The notes under the pieces are model-generated. The model had not been told where the DNA came from, ran no database searches, and worked only from the letters and a program-made list of their open reading frames with translations. A program made the position numbers and the translations under genes. A DNA stretch of 25,637 nt from Aliicoccus sp041838435 (GTDB taxonomy: Bacteria > Bacillota > Bacilli > Staphylococcales > Salinicoccaceae): contig JBGYPO010000071.1 in the NCBI GenBank assembly GCA_041838435.1, positions 1 to 25,637 on the forward strand, in the 5' to 3' direction. Shown one piece after another: positions 15,629-24,337 of the stretch (the stretch's first letter is position 1; each line of letters opens with the position of its first letter).

Positions 15629-16510
15629 ATGTCGAACCAAGATCCGAGAACGAAATATCATCACGACGAATTCAGCAAACAAAAACAACCTTATCCCGGT
15701 GTGCAGGGGGAAATGGAACCTGTGCCGGACTGTGGTGAAGACAGTTATGAAGGCAGCGGTAAACTCATCGGATTAAAAGCCTTAATTTCAGGTGGAGACT
15801 CCGGAATTGGGCGCGCGGCAGCAATAGCGTATGCACGTGAAGGTGCTGATGTTGCAATTACGTACTTAGAGGATGAGCAAAAGGATGCAGAAGAAGTAAA
15901 GCAGCATATTGAAGACGCTGGCCAAAAGGCTGTATTAATTCCTGGAGACCTGCGCGAAGAATCATTTGCGCGACATGTCGTAAAGGAAGCTGTTGCACAG
16001 CTTGGCGGGTTGGACACACTCGTGCTGAATGCAGGTTTACAGCAGTGGGAACCTGAATTGCAGGATTATACTTTAAAACATTTAACAGATACGTTTTCAG
16101 TTAATATATATGCGCAGGTATTTATGTTGCAGGAAGCTGAAAAACATTTAAAGCCCGGCGCAAGCATTATTATTACAACATCTGTTCAAGCATTTGATCC
16201 GACAGATTTATTGATGGATTATGCGATGACAAAGAGTGCGCAGGTGTCACTGATTAAATCGTTGACACCCGTATTCGCTGAAAAAGGTATTAGAATCAAT
16301 GGTGTCGCACCGGGACCAATCTGGACAGCACTTCAAATCAGCGGCGGTCAGCCGCAGGAAAAAGTAAAAGAATTCGGACTGCACAGTCCACTCGGCCGTG
16401 CAGGACAGCCTGCAGAGCTCGCGAGCACTTATGTGTTGCTCGCTTCAGAAGGCGCAAGCTTCAGTACCGGTCAAGTGTATGGTATTACTGGCGGAGAGCC
16501 GATAGTTTAA
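15629..16510 (+). CDS. SDR family oxidoreductase, general-stress type (YdaD/GsP39-like)
   Basis: An NAD(P)-dependent short-chain dehydrogenase of 293 residues. It has the ~45-residue N-terminal extension (PYPGVQGEMEPVPDCGEDSY) seen in the GsP39/YhxC-like subgroup. The cofactor loop is GGDSGIGRA at residues 55-63, NAG is at 134-136, and the catalytic set is Asn159, Ser185, Tyr198 and Lys202 (DYAMTKSA). The C-terminal GQVYGITGGEPIV is typical. The substrate is unknown; members of this subgroup are induced by salt, ethanol and heat stress in Bacillus. AGAGGATGAT precedes the ATG. It is monocistronic, with a SigB-like promoter before it and a strong terminator after it. Confidence 0.94.
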   Translation: MSNQDPRTKYHHDEFSKQKQPYPGVQGEMEPVPDCGEDSYEGSGKLIGLKALISGGDSGIGRAAAIAYAREGADVAITYLEDEQKDAEEVKQHIEDAGQKAVLIPGDLREESFARHVVKEAVAQLGGLDTLVLNAGLQQWEPELQDYTLKHLTDTFSVNIYAQVFMLQEAEKHLKPGASIIITTSVQAFDPTDLLMDYAMTKSAQVSLIKSLTPVFAEKGIRINGVAPGPIWTALQISGGQPQEKVKEFGLHSPLGRAGQPAELASTYVLLASEGASFSTGQVYGITGGEPIV

Positions 16511-16522
16511 TATTAGTTATCA

Positions 16523-16555
16523 AGCCCTGCCGACATTTTGTCGGCAGGGCTTTTT
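16523..16555 (+). terminator. Intrinsic terminator after the SDR gene
   Basis: A perfect 13-bp stem AGCCCTGCCGACA/TGTCGGCAGGGCT with a 3-base loop is followed by TTTTT. It lies 12 bases after the stop. Confidence 0.97.
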
Positions 16556-16570
16556 AGTATAGGTGGTTAG

Positions 16571-16861
16571 TCGCTGCAATCACATGTTTTTATCACTGAT
16601 TGTAGCGATTTGAGTAGCATTTCGCTACAATCACATATTTTTATTACCGATTATAGCGATTCGAGTTACTTTTCGCTACAATCACATGTTTTTATCACCG
16701 ATTGTAGCGATTCGAGTTGCTTTTCGCTACAATTACATGTTTTTATCACCGATTGTAGCGATTTGAGTTGCTTTTCGCTACAATCACATGTTTTTATTGC
16801 CGATTGTAGCGATTCGAGTTGCTTTTCGCTACAATCACATGTTTTTATCATCGATTGTAGC
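16571..16861. repeat. 51-bp intergenic tandem repeat array with an 11-bp-stem hairpin in each unit
   Basis: Units start at 16571, 16622, 16673, 16724, 16775 and 16826; the last is cut after its hairpin. Each unit contains TCGCTACAATC, a loop of 16 bases, and GATTGTAGCGA, followed by a linker like TTCGAGTTGCTTT. Stem changes in units 1 and 4 keep G-T pairing. The array lies between convergent genes and between their two terminators. Because 51 is a multiple of three, it reads open in several frames, but these are repeats without codon character. Confidence 0.96.
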
Positions 16862-16870
16862 AACCCACAC

Positions 16871-16897
16871 AAAAACACACCCCAATCTGGAGTGTGT
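16871..16897 (-). terminator. Intrinsic terminator after the S9 peptidase gene and mal operon
   Basis: On the minus strand ACACACTCC pairs with GGGGTGTGT (one G-T pair) around loop AGATT, followed by TTTTT. It lies 12 bases beyond the peptidase stop. Confidence 0.88.
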
Positions 16898-16908
16898 CCC
16901 GTAAAATA

Positions 16909-18702
16909 TTATCCTTTATGCTTCTCAAAGAATTCCAAAATCTTCGTATACACTAAGATTTCGTTTTCTTTCTTAGAAAATCCGTGGCCTTCATCTTCTA
17001 ACACAACATACTCAACATCTCGGCCAAGTGCTTCCAGCTTTTCAACAATCTGATCGGATTCTGCTTTCACAACACGCGGATCCTTAACGCCCTGGATAAT
17101 TAACATCGGTTTTTCCATCGTATCCAAGTAAGTTATCGGACTGTCTTCTTCGAATCTCGCCTTGTCCTCAACCGGATCTCCGACCCACTGTTTCATCATT
17201 GGTTTCCAATGGTCCGGTACGGATTCTACAAATGTGAATAGGTTACTGACGCCGAAAATATCGACAACTGCTTTGAACATGTCGCCGTGGCGTCCATGCA
17301 GCAGTAACGCCATGTATCCGCCATAGCTTCCACCGATTAAGAACAGGTGTTCACTATCCGCAATTCCTTCTTGCTTCAACCACTCAACACCGGCAACGTT
17401 ATCAAGTCGCGGTCCATGACCCCAGTCACCTTCGACCATCTTAGTGAATTCTGAACCATAGCCGGTACTGCCTCTAAAGTTTGGTGTGAATACATTATAG
17501 CCCCGGCTCAGGAATACTTGGAACATTGCACGATAAGATTTCATCTCAGCTGCCTGCGGTCCGCCGTGCGGCCAGAATAATGTATAGCCGTTCGCAACGG
17601 ATGCGTCTGCGCGGAACAGCATCGCTTCAATTTCTAATCCATCAAATGACTCATATGTCACAACTTCGGGCTCAATCAGATCATCAGACTCTAATCCGAG
17701 CACCTTGTTCTTAGTCAGCTGTGTCCACTGCGCATCTTTTTTACTGTACTGATAAATATTATTCGGCGTACGGGCACCAGCACCTAAAACAAACAAGTCA
17801 CCACTATCTGCAACTTCAACCTGATAAATTAAATCGACTGGTTTCGGAATGACAAAAACGTCACCTGAAGCTAAATCAAACCGATAAAATTCATGCTGCA
17901 CACCTTTAGTTGTCACAATATATAAAACGTCGTTGTCTTTATCGAGTTTCAATGAAGTAAACGTTTCCCCGTCAATAACGAGCTCCTCGTTAAACGTATC
18001 CGTCGCCAAATCATACGAGGCAAGATATGCGAAATCTTTCTTGTAATCCGTTATAAAGTAAATCTTATCGTTACTCACGAAGTTGAGGCTGGTCGTTATA
18101 TGAACGACCGAATCATCCGGTGTTAATAATGTCTTCGTACCGTTCTCTGCCAGCACATAACCGCGTGAATTTGTGTTCGCACGCATTTGAAGTAACGCAA
18201 TGTGCTTAGAGTCTTCACTCTCTCCGGCAAAATAAGTCGGATAGTTCTCGCCGCGATGCACGACCTCAACTGCAGCGCTCTCAAAATTATAACGGCATAC
18301 GTTCAGGAAATTCGGGTTATCCCTAGATGTCGTAAATAACAATCCACTTTCATCCTGGGTGAAATTAAACTGCAGATGTTTCTCGCCATCTTCAGTCTCA
18401 AATAATTTCCGAGGCACACCGCCTTGATACGGCACAACGTGCAACTGGTGATTTTCATCACCGTCATCGTCAAACGACGTAATGACAAAGCGTTCCTGCT
18501 TATCGATTAATACGCGGCCACTCGACTGATTATTATTTGTAAACTGGTACGGATATGTCTCTGGCAAATTCATTTCATACAAGTTACTTTTACCATTCAA
18601 ATTCGTTGCAAATATCAGCTTATCCGCCGATTTGTTTACCCCAAACTGACCGATATTATAAGATGTATAATACTGTTCTACTGGACGAAATTGCTGCTTC
18701 AT
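16909..18702 (-). CDS. S9 family serine peptidase (prolyl oligopeptidase-like)
   Basis: A 597-residue protein of the prolyl oligopeptidase/acylaminoacyl-peptidase type. The N-terminal ~330 residues are a beta-propeller-like region with repeated blade-like segments. The C-terminal alpha/beta-hydrolase domain carries GGSYGGYM with nucleophile Ser459, the likely acid Asp541 in QGVKDPRV, and His573 in EDEGHGF. WPHGGPQ near residue 379 fits the oxyanion region. There is no signal peptide, so it is cytoplasmic and probably acts on short peptides. It begins 17 bases after the malK-type gene with AGAGAGGA as ribosome site, so it appears to be the last gene of the maltodextrin operon, an unexpected position for a peptidase. 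Confidence 0.93.
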   Translation of the reverse strand: MKQQFRPVEQYYTSYNIGQFGVNKSADKLIFATNLNGKSNLYEMNLPETYPYQFTNNNQSSGRVLIDKQERFVITSFDDDGDENHQLHVVPYQGGVPRKLFETEDGEKHLQFNFTQDESGLLFTTSRDNPNFLNVCRYNFESAAVEVVHRGENYPTYFAGESEDSKHIALLQMRANTNSRGYVLAENGTKTLLTPDDSVVHITTSLNFVSNDKIYFITDYKKDFAYLASYDLATDTFNEELVIDGETFTSLKLDKDNDVLYIVTTKGVQHEFYRFDLASGDVFVIPKPVDLIYQVEVADSGDLFVLGAGARTPNNIYQYSKKDAQWTQLTKNKVLGLESDDLIEPEVVTYESFDGLEIEAMLFRADASVANGYTLFWPHGGPQAAEMKSYRAMFQVFLSRGYNVFTPNFRGSTGYGSEFTKMVEGDWGHGPRLDNVAGVEWLKQEGIADSEHLFLIGGSYGGYMALLLHGRHGDMFKAVVDIFGVSNLFTFVESVPDHWKPMMKQWVGDPVEDKARFEEDSPITYLDTMEKPMLIIQGVKDPRVVKAESDQIVEKLEALGRDVEYVVLEDEGHGFSKKENEILVYTKILEFFEKHKG

Positions 18703-18719
18703 ACGATAAAAATCCTCTC

Positions 18720-19850
18720 TTAAGTTAAGACTTCTTCGTTCACGACGCTACTCTCTCGTATTGCTTCCTCAGTGTCTTTATCGAAGAAATGGCACTTATC
18801 CATATCAAAACTAAATTGCACCACGTCTCCGACAGACACTTCTGTGCGCGCATCAACGCGCGCGATATATTCGATGCCATTCATTTCTGCAAACAGCATG
18901 ATTTCTGAACCATGTAATTCAACGACTTGAATCTCTACATCAAATGTCGTGTTCTTATTCTCACCATCAAATGAATGTGTCTCTCTGATATCTTCCGGGC
19001 GAATACCAAACTTGATATCTTTTCCATCATATCCCCGAGAACGCAATAAGGTTTGATGTCTCTCAGGCAACACAATCGATTGATCGCCTATAAATAACTG
19101 ACCATCTTTAAATGATGCATCAAATATATTCATGGCCGGTGATCCAATAAACTCTGCAACAAATACATTCTCTGGTGTGTCATACACTTCTTTTGGACTG
19201 CCTACCTGCATGATTTTCCCCTTATCGAGAACAACTATACGTGTTGCCATCGTCAACGCTTCTGTTTGGTCATGTGTCACGTAAATTGACGTTGTACCTA
19301 AACGCTGGTGCAATTTTGAAATTTCAGCACGCATCTGTACACGTAATTTCGCATCGAGGTTTGATAATGGTTCATCCATTAAAAATATACCTGCATCACG
19401 TACGATGGCACGTCCAAGTGCGACACGCTGACGCTGTCCACCTGATAATGCTTTTGGTTTACGTGTTAAGAACTCACTTAAACCAAGTATCTTCGCCGCT
19501 TCTTCCACGCGACGTTTAATCTCAGACTTTTTCGTACCTCTTAATTTTAAACCGAATGCCATGTTGTCATATACACTCATGTGCGGATAAAGTGCATAGT
19601 TTTGGAATACCATGGCTATGTCTCTGTTCTTAGGCTCAACATCATTGACACGTTTACCATTGATATAGAAGTCACCTTCTGTTATATCTTCAAGTCCTGC
19701 AATCATTCTCAGTATTGTTGATTTACCACAACCTGAAGGACCGACAAAAACGATAAACTCTTCATCGTGAATTTCTAAATTAAATCCTTCAACTACAGTT
19801 GTATCTTTACCGTATGTTTTCTTAATATCAACGAGCTTTAACTCTGACAT
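18720..19850 (-). CDS. malK: Sugar ABC transporter ATP-binding protein (MsmX/UgpC/MalK type)
   Basis: The cytoplasmic ATPase subunit of a carbohydrate uptake (CUT1) importer, 376 residues. Visible are Walker A GPSGCGKST (37-45), Q-loop Gln83, signature LSGGQ (135-139), Walker B IFLMDE (155-160), H-loop His193 in YVTHDQTEA, and a C-terminal TOBE-type regulatory domain of about 140 residues. I place the start at the ATG at 19850, because AAGGAGTGA, which contains the stop of the LacI gene, lies 5 bases upstream. A longer frame from 19883 would overlap that gene. It should energise the MalF-MalG permeases; proteins of this type can also serve several sugar importers in Firmicutes. Confidence 0.95.
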   Translation of the reverse strand: MSELKLVDIKKTYGKDTTVVEGFNLEIHDEEFIVFVGPSGCGKSTILRMIAGLEDITEGDFYINGKRVNDVEPKNRDIAMVFQNYALYPHMSVYDNMAFGLKLRGTKKSEIKRRVEEAAKILGLSEFLTRKPKALSGGQRQRVALGRAIVRDAGIFLMDEPLSNLDAKLRVQMRAEISKLHQRLGTTSIYVTHDQTEALTMATRIVVLDKGKIMQVGSPKEVYDTPENVFVAEFIGSPAMNIFDASFKDGQLFIGDQSIVLPERHQTLLRSRGYDGKDIKFGIRPEDIRETHSFDGENKNTTFDVEIQVVELHGSEIMLFAEMNGIEYIARVDARTEVSVGDVVQFSFDMDKCHFFDKDTEEAIRESSVVNEEVLT

Positions 19851-19854
19851 TTCT

Positions 19855-20865
19855 TCACTCCTTCCGCGTGGATACTCTTTCAATTACTTGTATTGGTAAT
19901 GTTATATTGCATTTTATCTTGAATTTGTTTTGAATTAAATCAATCAGCGCTTTTCCTGCCTCACGTCCGATATCCATCACATGAATATCGACCGTTGTTT
20001 GCGGCGGAGATGCAAAACGCGTCAACGGCGAATCATTAAACGTTGCTGTCAGTATATCATCCGGCACGCGAATATTTAATGCATAGAGTGCAGCGAGCAC
20101 CTTTGCATGCAGGTAACCATCGAATGTAATGAGCCCCTCCGGGCGCCCGCGTTCAAATTCCCGACTTAGTACATCCTGTATACTTTCAATTTCAGAACCG
20201 ACTTCGATAACGCTGTCATGATGTGATAAACCACGAGCATCCATTGCAGTATTAAATCCTTTCATGCGATCTTTTGCAACGGTGAATCCATCATCATCAT
20301 TGACAACGCGAATGTCTGTAATCCCTTTATCCAGCATAATTGATGTCAGTGTCTCTGCTGCCAGCACATTATCATTATCGATATATATTGCGTCATTATT
20401 TTGTTTAATATCCTTACCCACAACCACAAATGGGAAGTTTACTGAATCCAGGAAATCCGTAACCTTGTTATCTTTCTTTGAGAACATCACTATAAATCCA
20501 TCGACCTGGTTCAATCGAATCAATGATTGAACTTCTGCTAAAATATCGCGTTCTGTATTTTTAGTTGTTGAAATAATGGAGTAGCCATCTTTACGGCACG
20601 CCTCAACCACACCGTTATAGACAGTGTTGTTAAACGGATTCTCATAAGCATCATGCGCTTCACTTTTTAAGATCAATCCGATCGTATGAGAACTGTTTAA
20701 CACAAGATTTCGTGCAGACACGTTTGGCCTGTAATCCATCTCGGCCATTATTTTACGAATGCGTTCTTTTGTCACAGCACTGATTGCTTTGTGATCTTGA
20801 ATCACACGTGAAACCGTTGAAGGTGCGACACCCGCTTTTTTAGCTATGTCTTTAATTGTAACCAA
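19855..20865 (-). CDS. malR: LacI family transcriptional regulator, MalR-like
   Basis: A 336-residue repressor. The N-terminal helix-turn-helix (TIKDIAKKAGVAPSTVSRVI, residues 3-22) and the hinge NVSARNLVLNSSHTIGLIL are followed by a periplasmic-binding-protein-like sensor domain. The start is TTG with AAGGGGGA 8 bases upstream. The gene lies inside the maltodextrin operon between malG and the ATPase gene, so it is likely made together with its targets. Its probable operator is the LacI-type site at 24338-24353 before malE. The maltose/maltodextrin ligand is inferred from context, not from residues. Confidence 0.9.
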   Translation of the reverse strand: MVTIKDIAKKAGVAPSTVSRVIQDHKAISAVTKERIRKIMAEMDYRPNVSARNLVLNSSHTIGLILKSEAHDAYENPFNNTVYNGVVEACRKDGYSIISTTKNTERDILAEVQSLIRLNQVDGFIVMFSKKDNKVTDFLDSVNFPFVVVGKDIKQNNDAIYIDNDNVLAAETLTSIMLDKGITDIRVVNDDDGFTVAKDRMKGFNTAMDARGLSHHDSVIEVGSEIESIQDVLSREFERGRPEGLITFDGYLHAKVLAALYALNIRVPDDILTATFNDSPLTRFASPPQTTVDIHVMDIGREAGKALIDLIQNKFKIKCNITLPIQVIERVSTRKE

Positions 20866-20879
20866 GCGTGAGTCCCCCT

Positions 20880-21722
20880 TTACCCTTTCGTTGAACCTGA
20901 CATCAACCCTGAAATCAGGTATCTCTGTAAGAATAAGAACACGATGGCAATCGGTATCGCAATTAATATAGAACCTGCTGCAAAGCGCGTAAACTGGTTC
21001 GCGAATGCATCATTCACCATATTAAATAAACCGAGAGCGAGCGTATAGTTCTCTGGAGAACGCAGTACAATTCGCGGCAGGATAAAGTCCATGAACGGCG
21101 CCATAAAGTTAAATAATGCCACGACAGCGATGATTGGTTTAGCGAGTGGAATCATAATCGTAAAGAAGATTCTAAAATGTCCAGCACCATCCATCTTCGC
21201 CGAGTCATCAAGCTCACGCGGAATCGTATCGAAGTACCCTTTTACTAAGAATGCGTTCATCGGAATTGAACCACCGACATAGACTAAGATAAGCCCCCAT
21301 AGGCTATCTAATAATCCAATCTGGTTTAAAAGAATATAAATTGCAACCATTGCCATCAGTACAGGGAACATCTGTAAAATAAGGAATGCATAGAGCCCAT
21401 ATTTTCTACCGACGAATCTGTAACGGGAAAATGCATATGCAGTCAGCGTTACGAAAATCACAGATAAAATCGATGTGATAGCGGCAACAAACAATGTATT
21501 TTTATACCATGTTAAATAGTTACTCCGTGGATCTGTAAACAACCACTTATAATGTTCAAAACTCCAGTTCTCCGGAATCATCTGCGCACTGTACAGACTT
21601 GTGCCCGGATTCAGTGAAATACCAAGCGTCCACAGGAGCGGATAGAAGATAATGACAACCATGAAAAGAATAATCGCATACATAATAATCTGACTGATTA
21701 TATTTTTTCTCTTTTTACTCAT
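20880..21722 (-). CDS. malG: Maltodextrin-type ABC transporter permease
   Basis: A membrane permease of 280 residues with six hydrophobic segments, of the CUT1 MalG/MdxG type. The EAA-like loop that docks onto the ATPase reads ELDDSAKMDGAGHFRIFFTI near residue 178. The N-terminal FYPLLWTLGISLNPG segment and C-terminal RYLISGLMSGSTKG are typical of MalG-type proteins. The ATG overlaps the last base of the malF stop (TAATG), and GAGGAGGGTGA precedes it. The LacI-type gene follows 14 bases later. It pairs with MalF to form the sugar channel. Confidence 0.95.
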   Translation of the reverse strand: MSKKRKNIISQIIMYAIILFMVVIIFYPLLWTLGISLNPGTSLYSAQMIPENWSFEHYKWLFTDPRSNYLTWYKNTLFVAAITSILSVIFVTLTAYAFSRYRFVGRKYGLYAFLILQMFPVLMAMVAIYILLNQIGLLDSLWGLILVYVGGSIPMNAFLVKGYFDTIPRELDDSAKMDGAGHFRIFFTIMIPLAKPIIAVVALFNFMAPFMDFILPRIVLRSPENYTLALGLFNMVNDAFANQFTRFAAGSILIAIPIAIVFLFLQRYLISGLMSGSTKG

Positions 21723-22984
21723 TATCGTTCACCCTCCTCTCGGACTGCTTTAGTCCGGCTAAACTGGAATGCCGCAACAGACGCTACTATGATACCTATA
21801 ATAAGTGAGATAGCTGCTGCCATATTGTAGTTGTTCGTTTCAAACGTGAGTTTGTATACCCATGAAATCAATATGTCTGATCCACCGGCGTTTTGTCCTC
21901 TGACCGCTGGTCCACCGTTGTTAAATAAGTAAATGATATTAAAGTTATTAAAGTTCCCGGCATACTGCATGATAAGTAATGGCGCAGTTGCAAACATAAT
22001 GTGTGGGAACGTAATGTTAGAGAATTTTTGGAAACTCGATGCACCATCCATATCGGCCGCTTCATACCAATCACTCGAGACACTCTGAAGCACCCCTGTA
22101 AATAGCGCAAACACAAATGGGAAACCAAGCCACGTTTGAATCATAATCAGTGCAAATCGTGTCCAGAATGGATCCGATAGCCATGCGATATTCGTTCCAA
22201 AAATAGGATTGATTATCTGTGCGTTTATGGCACCAAACTGATCATTGAACATTGCAGCAAAGATTAAGATTGTTACGAATGCCGGTACTGCCCACGGTAA
22301 AATTAAAATTGTACGAATCAAGCGTTTGAAACGTATCAATGGATTGTTGACAATAATAGCGAGCAACAATGCTAAGGCAATCTGCAATGTTGTTGCGACC
22401 AAAGTCCACACAATCGTCCAAGTAAATACACTAAAGAATGTATTGCGCCATATATCCACTTCAAGTAAGTTTCTGAAGTTTTCAAATCCAACATAATCAA
22501 GCAGATTTGCTGGCGGTGAGTTGTATAAATTGTAGTTTGTGAACGCCAAGAAAAACATGTAAAGCAGCGGGAACACAACGACAAAGATAAGTAAAAACAG
22601 ACCCGGTGTAATAATTGCATATGGGAACGTTTTATCCCAAGTGTCTCTAAAGCGTTGGAACAATGTTCTAAAATCACCACTGTTGATGACTTTCGCATCA
22701 TTATATGCATCGCGTATATTCACAAAATAAAATAAGAGTGCAATGATGATTACCAGCGACGCGATGATACCTTGAGCAAGGAGCATGCGCGAATCATCTT
22801 CTCTTGGTGTTTCACCTAGTGTTACAATGCCCCAGACTCCCTCAGCTAAAAACTGATAAAAAACGGAAATAAATGAGACAAAAAGAATAAAGAGGACACC
22901 AGCTTTGATGTACCTCTTATTATATAATTGGCCCAGCCCAGGAAGGATGGACAAGGCTGCGGCCAGGTTGGGATTCTTTTTCAT
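21722..22984 (-). CDS. malF: Maltodextrin-type ABC transporter permease with N-terminal extension
   Basis: A membrane permease of about 420 residues, the length of the Firmicutes MdxF/GanP group. An N-terminal segment AAALSILPGLGQLYNKRYIK and two extra hydrophobic helices precede the six-helix permease core. The EAA loop reads EAADMDGASSFQKFSNITFP near residue 311. The start is set at the ATG at 22984 because AAGGAGG lies 7 bases upstream; the GTG two codons earlier is too close to that site. The gene lies 30 bases after malE. Together with MalG, the ATPase and MalE it forms a complete importer. Confidence 0.95.
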   Translation of the reverse strand: MKKNPNLAAALSILPGLGQLYNKRYIKAGVLFILFVSFISVFYQFLAEGVWGIVTLGETPREDDSRMLLAQGIIASLVIIIALLFYFVNIRDAYNDAKVINSGDFRTLFQRFRDTWDKTFPYAIITPGLFLLIFVVVFPLLYMFFLAFTNYNLYNSPPANLLDYVGFENFRNLLEVDIWRNTFFSVFTWTIVWTLVATTLQIALALLLAIIVNNPLIRFKRLIRTILILPWAVPAFVTILIFAAMFNDQFGAINAQIINPIFGTNIAWLSDPFWTRFALIMIQTWLGFPFVFALFTGVLQSVSSDWYEAADMDGASSFQKFSNITFPHIMFATAPLLIMQYAGNFNNFNIIYLFNNGGPAVRGQNAGGSDILISWVYKLTFETNNYNMAAAISLIIGIIVASVAAFQFSRTKAVREEGER

Positions 22985-23014
22985 ATCCACTCCTCCTTGT
23001 ATTAGCTCTGAAGA

Positions 23015-24265
23015 TTACTCTCCAGATTGTCCACCAGCTGCTTCAATATTATCTTCAATTTGTTGTTTCGCTTCTTCTAGAATTTCAGTGACGTCTTCAC
23101 CTTGAGAAATGAATACTAATGCATTTTCCATTGGCTCCCAAACTTGTGCCATCTCAGGAATATTCGGCATTGGTACTGCATTTGCTGTTTGCTCGTCGAA
23201 TGTAGCAAGTAATTCATTGTCGTTTTCAACATCAGAACGCGGTACTGATTCCTGCATGTTATCTACAACATACTGAGAGCTCTCTTGGTTTGTCATGAAC
23301 TTTAATAATTCCAATGCCCAGTACTCATCTTCAGTATACTCGTTTAACATCCAACCTTTAACACCCATGAATGGCGTCATTGGTTCACCATCAAATTCTG
23401 GTAGTGGCGCAGTTGCAAGTGAATCACCTAATGCCTCTGAGTATTCAGCAAGTTTCCAAGGTCCAGTAAGTGCAACAGGTGAATCACCAGCTAGGAATAA
23501 GCCGTCTAATACATCTCCGTTGATGTTCGGAGATAAGTAACCTGCTTCAAAGTAGCTTTGGAAAGCTTCTGCCTGCTCGATAACACCTTCAGAAGTGACT
23601 TGGATGTCACTCGCGTCGTATGATCCATCTTCATCTTGGCTGAAGATTCTTTCATCACCTGAGAAAAGAAAGGCATATACCATATAGAAGTTCGTTGATT
23701 CCATTAAGAATCCGTATTCGTTATTTGACTCATCCGTGAACTCTTCCATCAATGCTTCTAACTCTTCTTTTGTTGTTGGAGCTGCATCGATAAGATCCGT
23801 GTTGTAGTATAAAGCAATTGCTTCAGCTGCAAACGGTAAACCGAGTAAATGACCATCGTATGTAAACGCATCGATAGCATTCTCATTGAATAAATCTAAA
23901 TCTTCAACATCTTCAGGATTAATCTCTTTAGCTAAACCTTGTAAGAAAGCACTACCAATCATGTCATGTGGCTGTTGGAAAATATCCGGCCCATTACCTG
24001 CTGGTGCGTCTAAAGACATCTGATCCAGTTGATCGTTCATTGCAATTTCAGTTACATTTACTTCAATACCAGTTTCTTCAGTGAAACGTGCAAAAATCTC
24101 AGGATACACCTCGAACTGAACATCGCCATCTAACCATACTGTTAAACTTTCTGGTTTTTCCGGCTCGTCTTGTGCCATAGCAGCCTCTTCGCTACCTAGC
24201 GCAGATAGTGATAAAACAACTGCTGATGCAAGTAAACCTGAGTACATAAAATGTTTGAATTTCAT
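23015..24265 (-). CDS. malE: Maltose/maltodextrin-type extracellular binding protein without a lipobox cysteine
   Basis: A secreted CUT1 binding protein of 416 residues that should capture maltodextrins for MalFG. The mature part has ESLTVWLDGD, then NGPDIFQQPHDMIG and LPFAAEAIALYYNTDL, and a C-terminal MPNIPEMAQVWEPMENAL, all typical of MalE/MdxE proteins. The signal sequence has MKFKH, then a hydrophobic core and LSLSALGSEE. Leu23 stands where the lipobox cysteine is expected, and a possible signal peptidase I site AMA-QDE follows at residues 29-34. No other cysteine is present. The ATG at 24265 has AAAGGAGAG 6 bases upstream; a longer frame to 24295 lacks this. It is the first gene of the operon. 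Confidence 0.95.
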   Translation of the reverse strand: MKFKHFMYSGLLASAVVLSLSALGSEEAAMAQDEPEKPESLTVWLDGDVQFEVYPEIFARFTEETGIEVNVTEIAMNDQLDQMSLDAPAGNGPDIFQQPHDMIGSAFLQGLAKEINPEDVEDLDLFNENAIDAFTYDGHLLGLPFAAEAIALYYNTDLIDAAPTTKEELEALMEEFTDESNNEYGFLMESTNFYMVYAFLFSGDERIFSQDEDGSYDASDIQVTSEGVIEQAEAFQSYFEAGYLSPNINGDVLDGLFLAGDSPVALTGPWKLAEYSEALGDSLATAPLPEFDGEPMTPFMGVKGWMLNEYTEDEYWALELLKFMTNQESSQYVVDNMQESVPRSDVENDNELLATFDEQTANAVPMPNIPEMAQVWEPMENALVFISQGEDVTEILEEAKQQIEDNIEAAGGQSGE

Positions 24266-24299
24266 AAGAACTCTCCTTTTATAGTTATTATACATCTCA

Positions 24300-24328
24300 A
24301 TGATAAAACGCTTTCAAATGAATGTCAA
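24300..24328 (-). promoter_or_regulatory. Sigma-A promoter of the maltodextrin operon
   Basis: On the minus strand a perfect TTGACA (24323-24328) and TATCAT (24300-24305) are 17 bases apart. The start point would be about 28 bases before the malE ATG. A TATAAT closer to the gene (around 24287) lacks a good -35 box. Confidence 0.75.
24303..24316 (-). promoter_or_regulatory. cre-like site (CcpA) in the malE promoter
   Basis: The minus strand TGAAAGCGTTTTAT matches TGNAANCGNWNNCW except for the C near the end. It covers the spacer and -10 box, a repressing position. Confidence 0.6.
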
Positions 24329-24337
24329 TAGGAATTG

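Noticed and set aside
16610..17053. Open frame of 147 residues on the plus strand (and 70 residues on the minus strand, 16666-16878) with 17-residue repeats
   Set aside because: The frames exist only because the 51-bp repeat is a multiple of three; there is no ribosome site and the plus frame runs antisense into the peptidase gene.
19850..19883. Longer N-terminus for the malK-type ATPase
   Set aside because: It would overlap the LacI-type gene and has no ribosome site, whereas the ATG at 19850 has AAGGAGTGA at the right distance.
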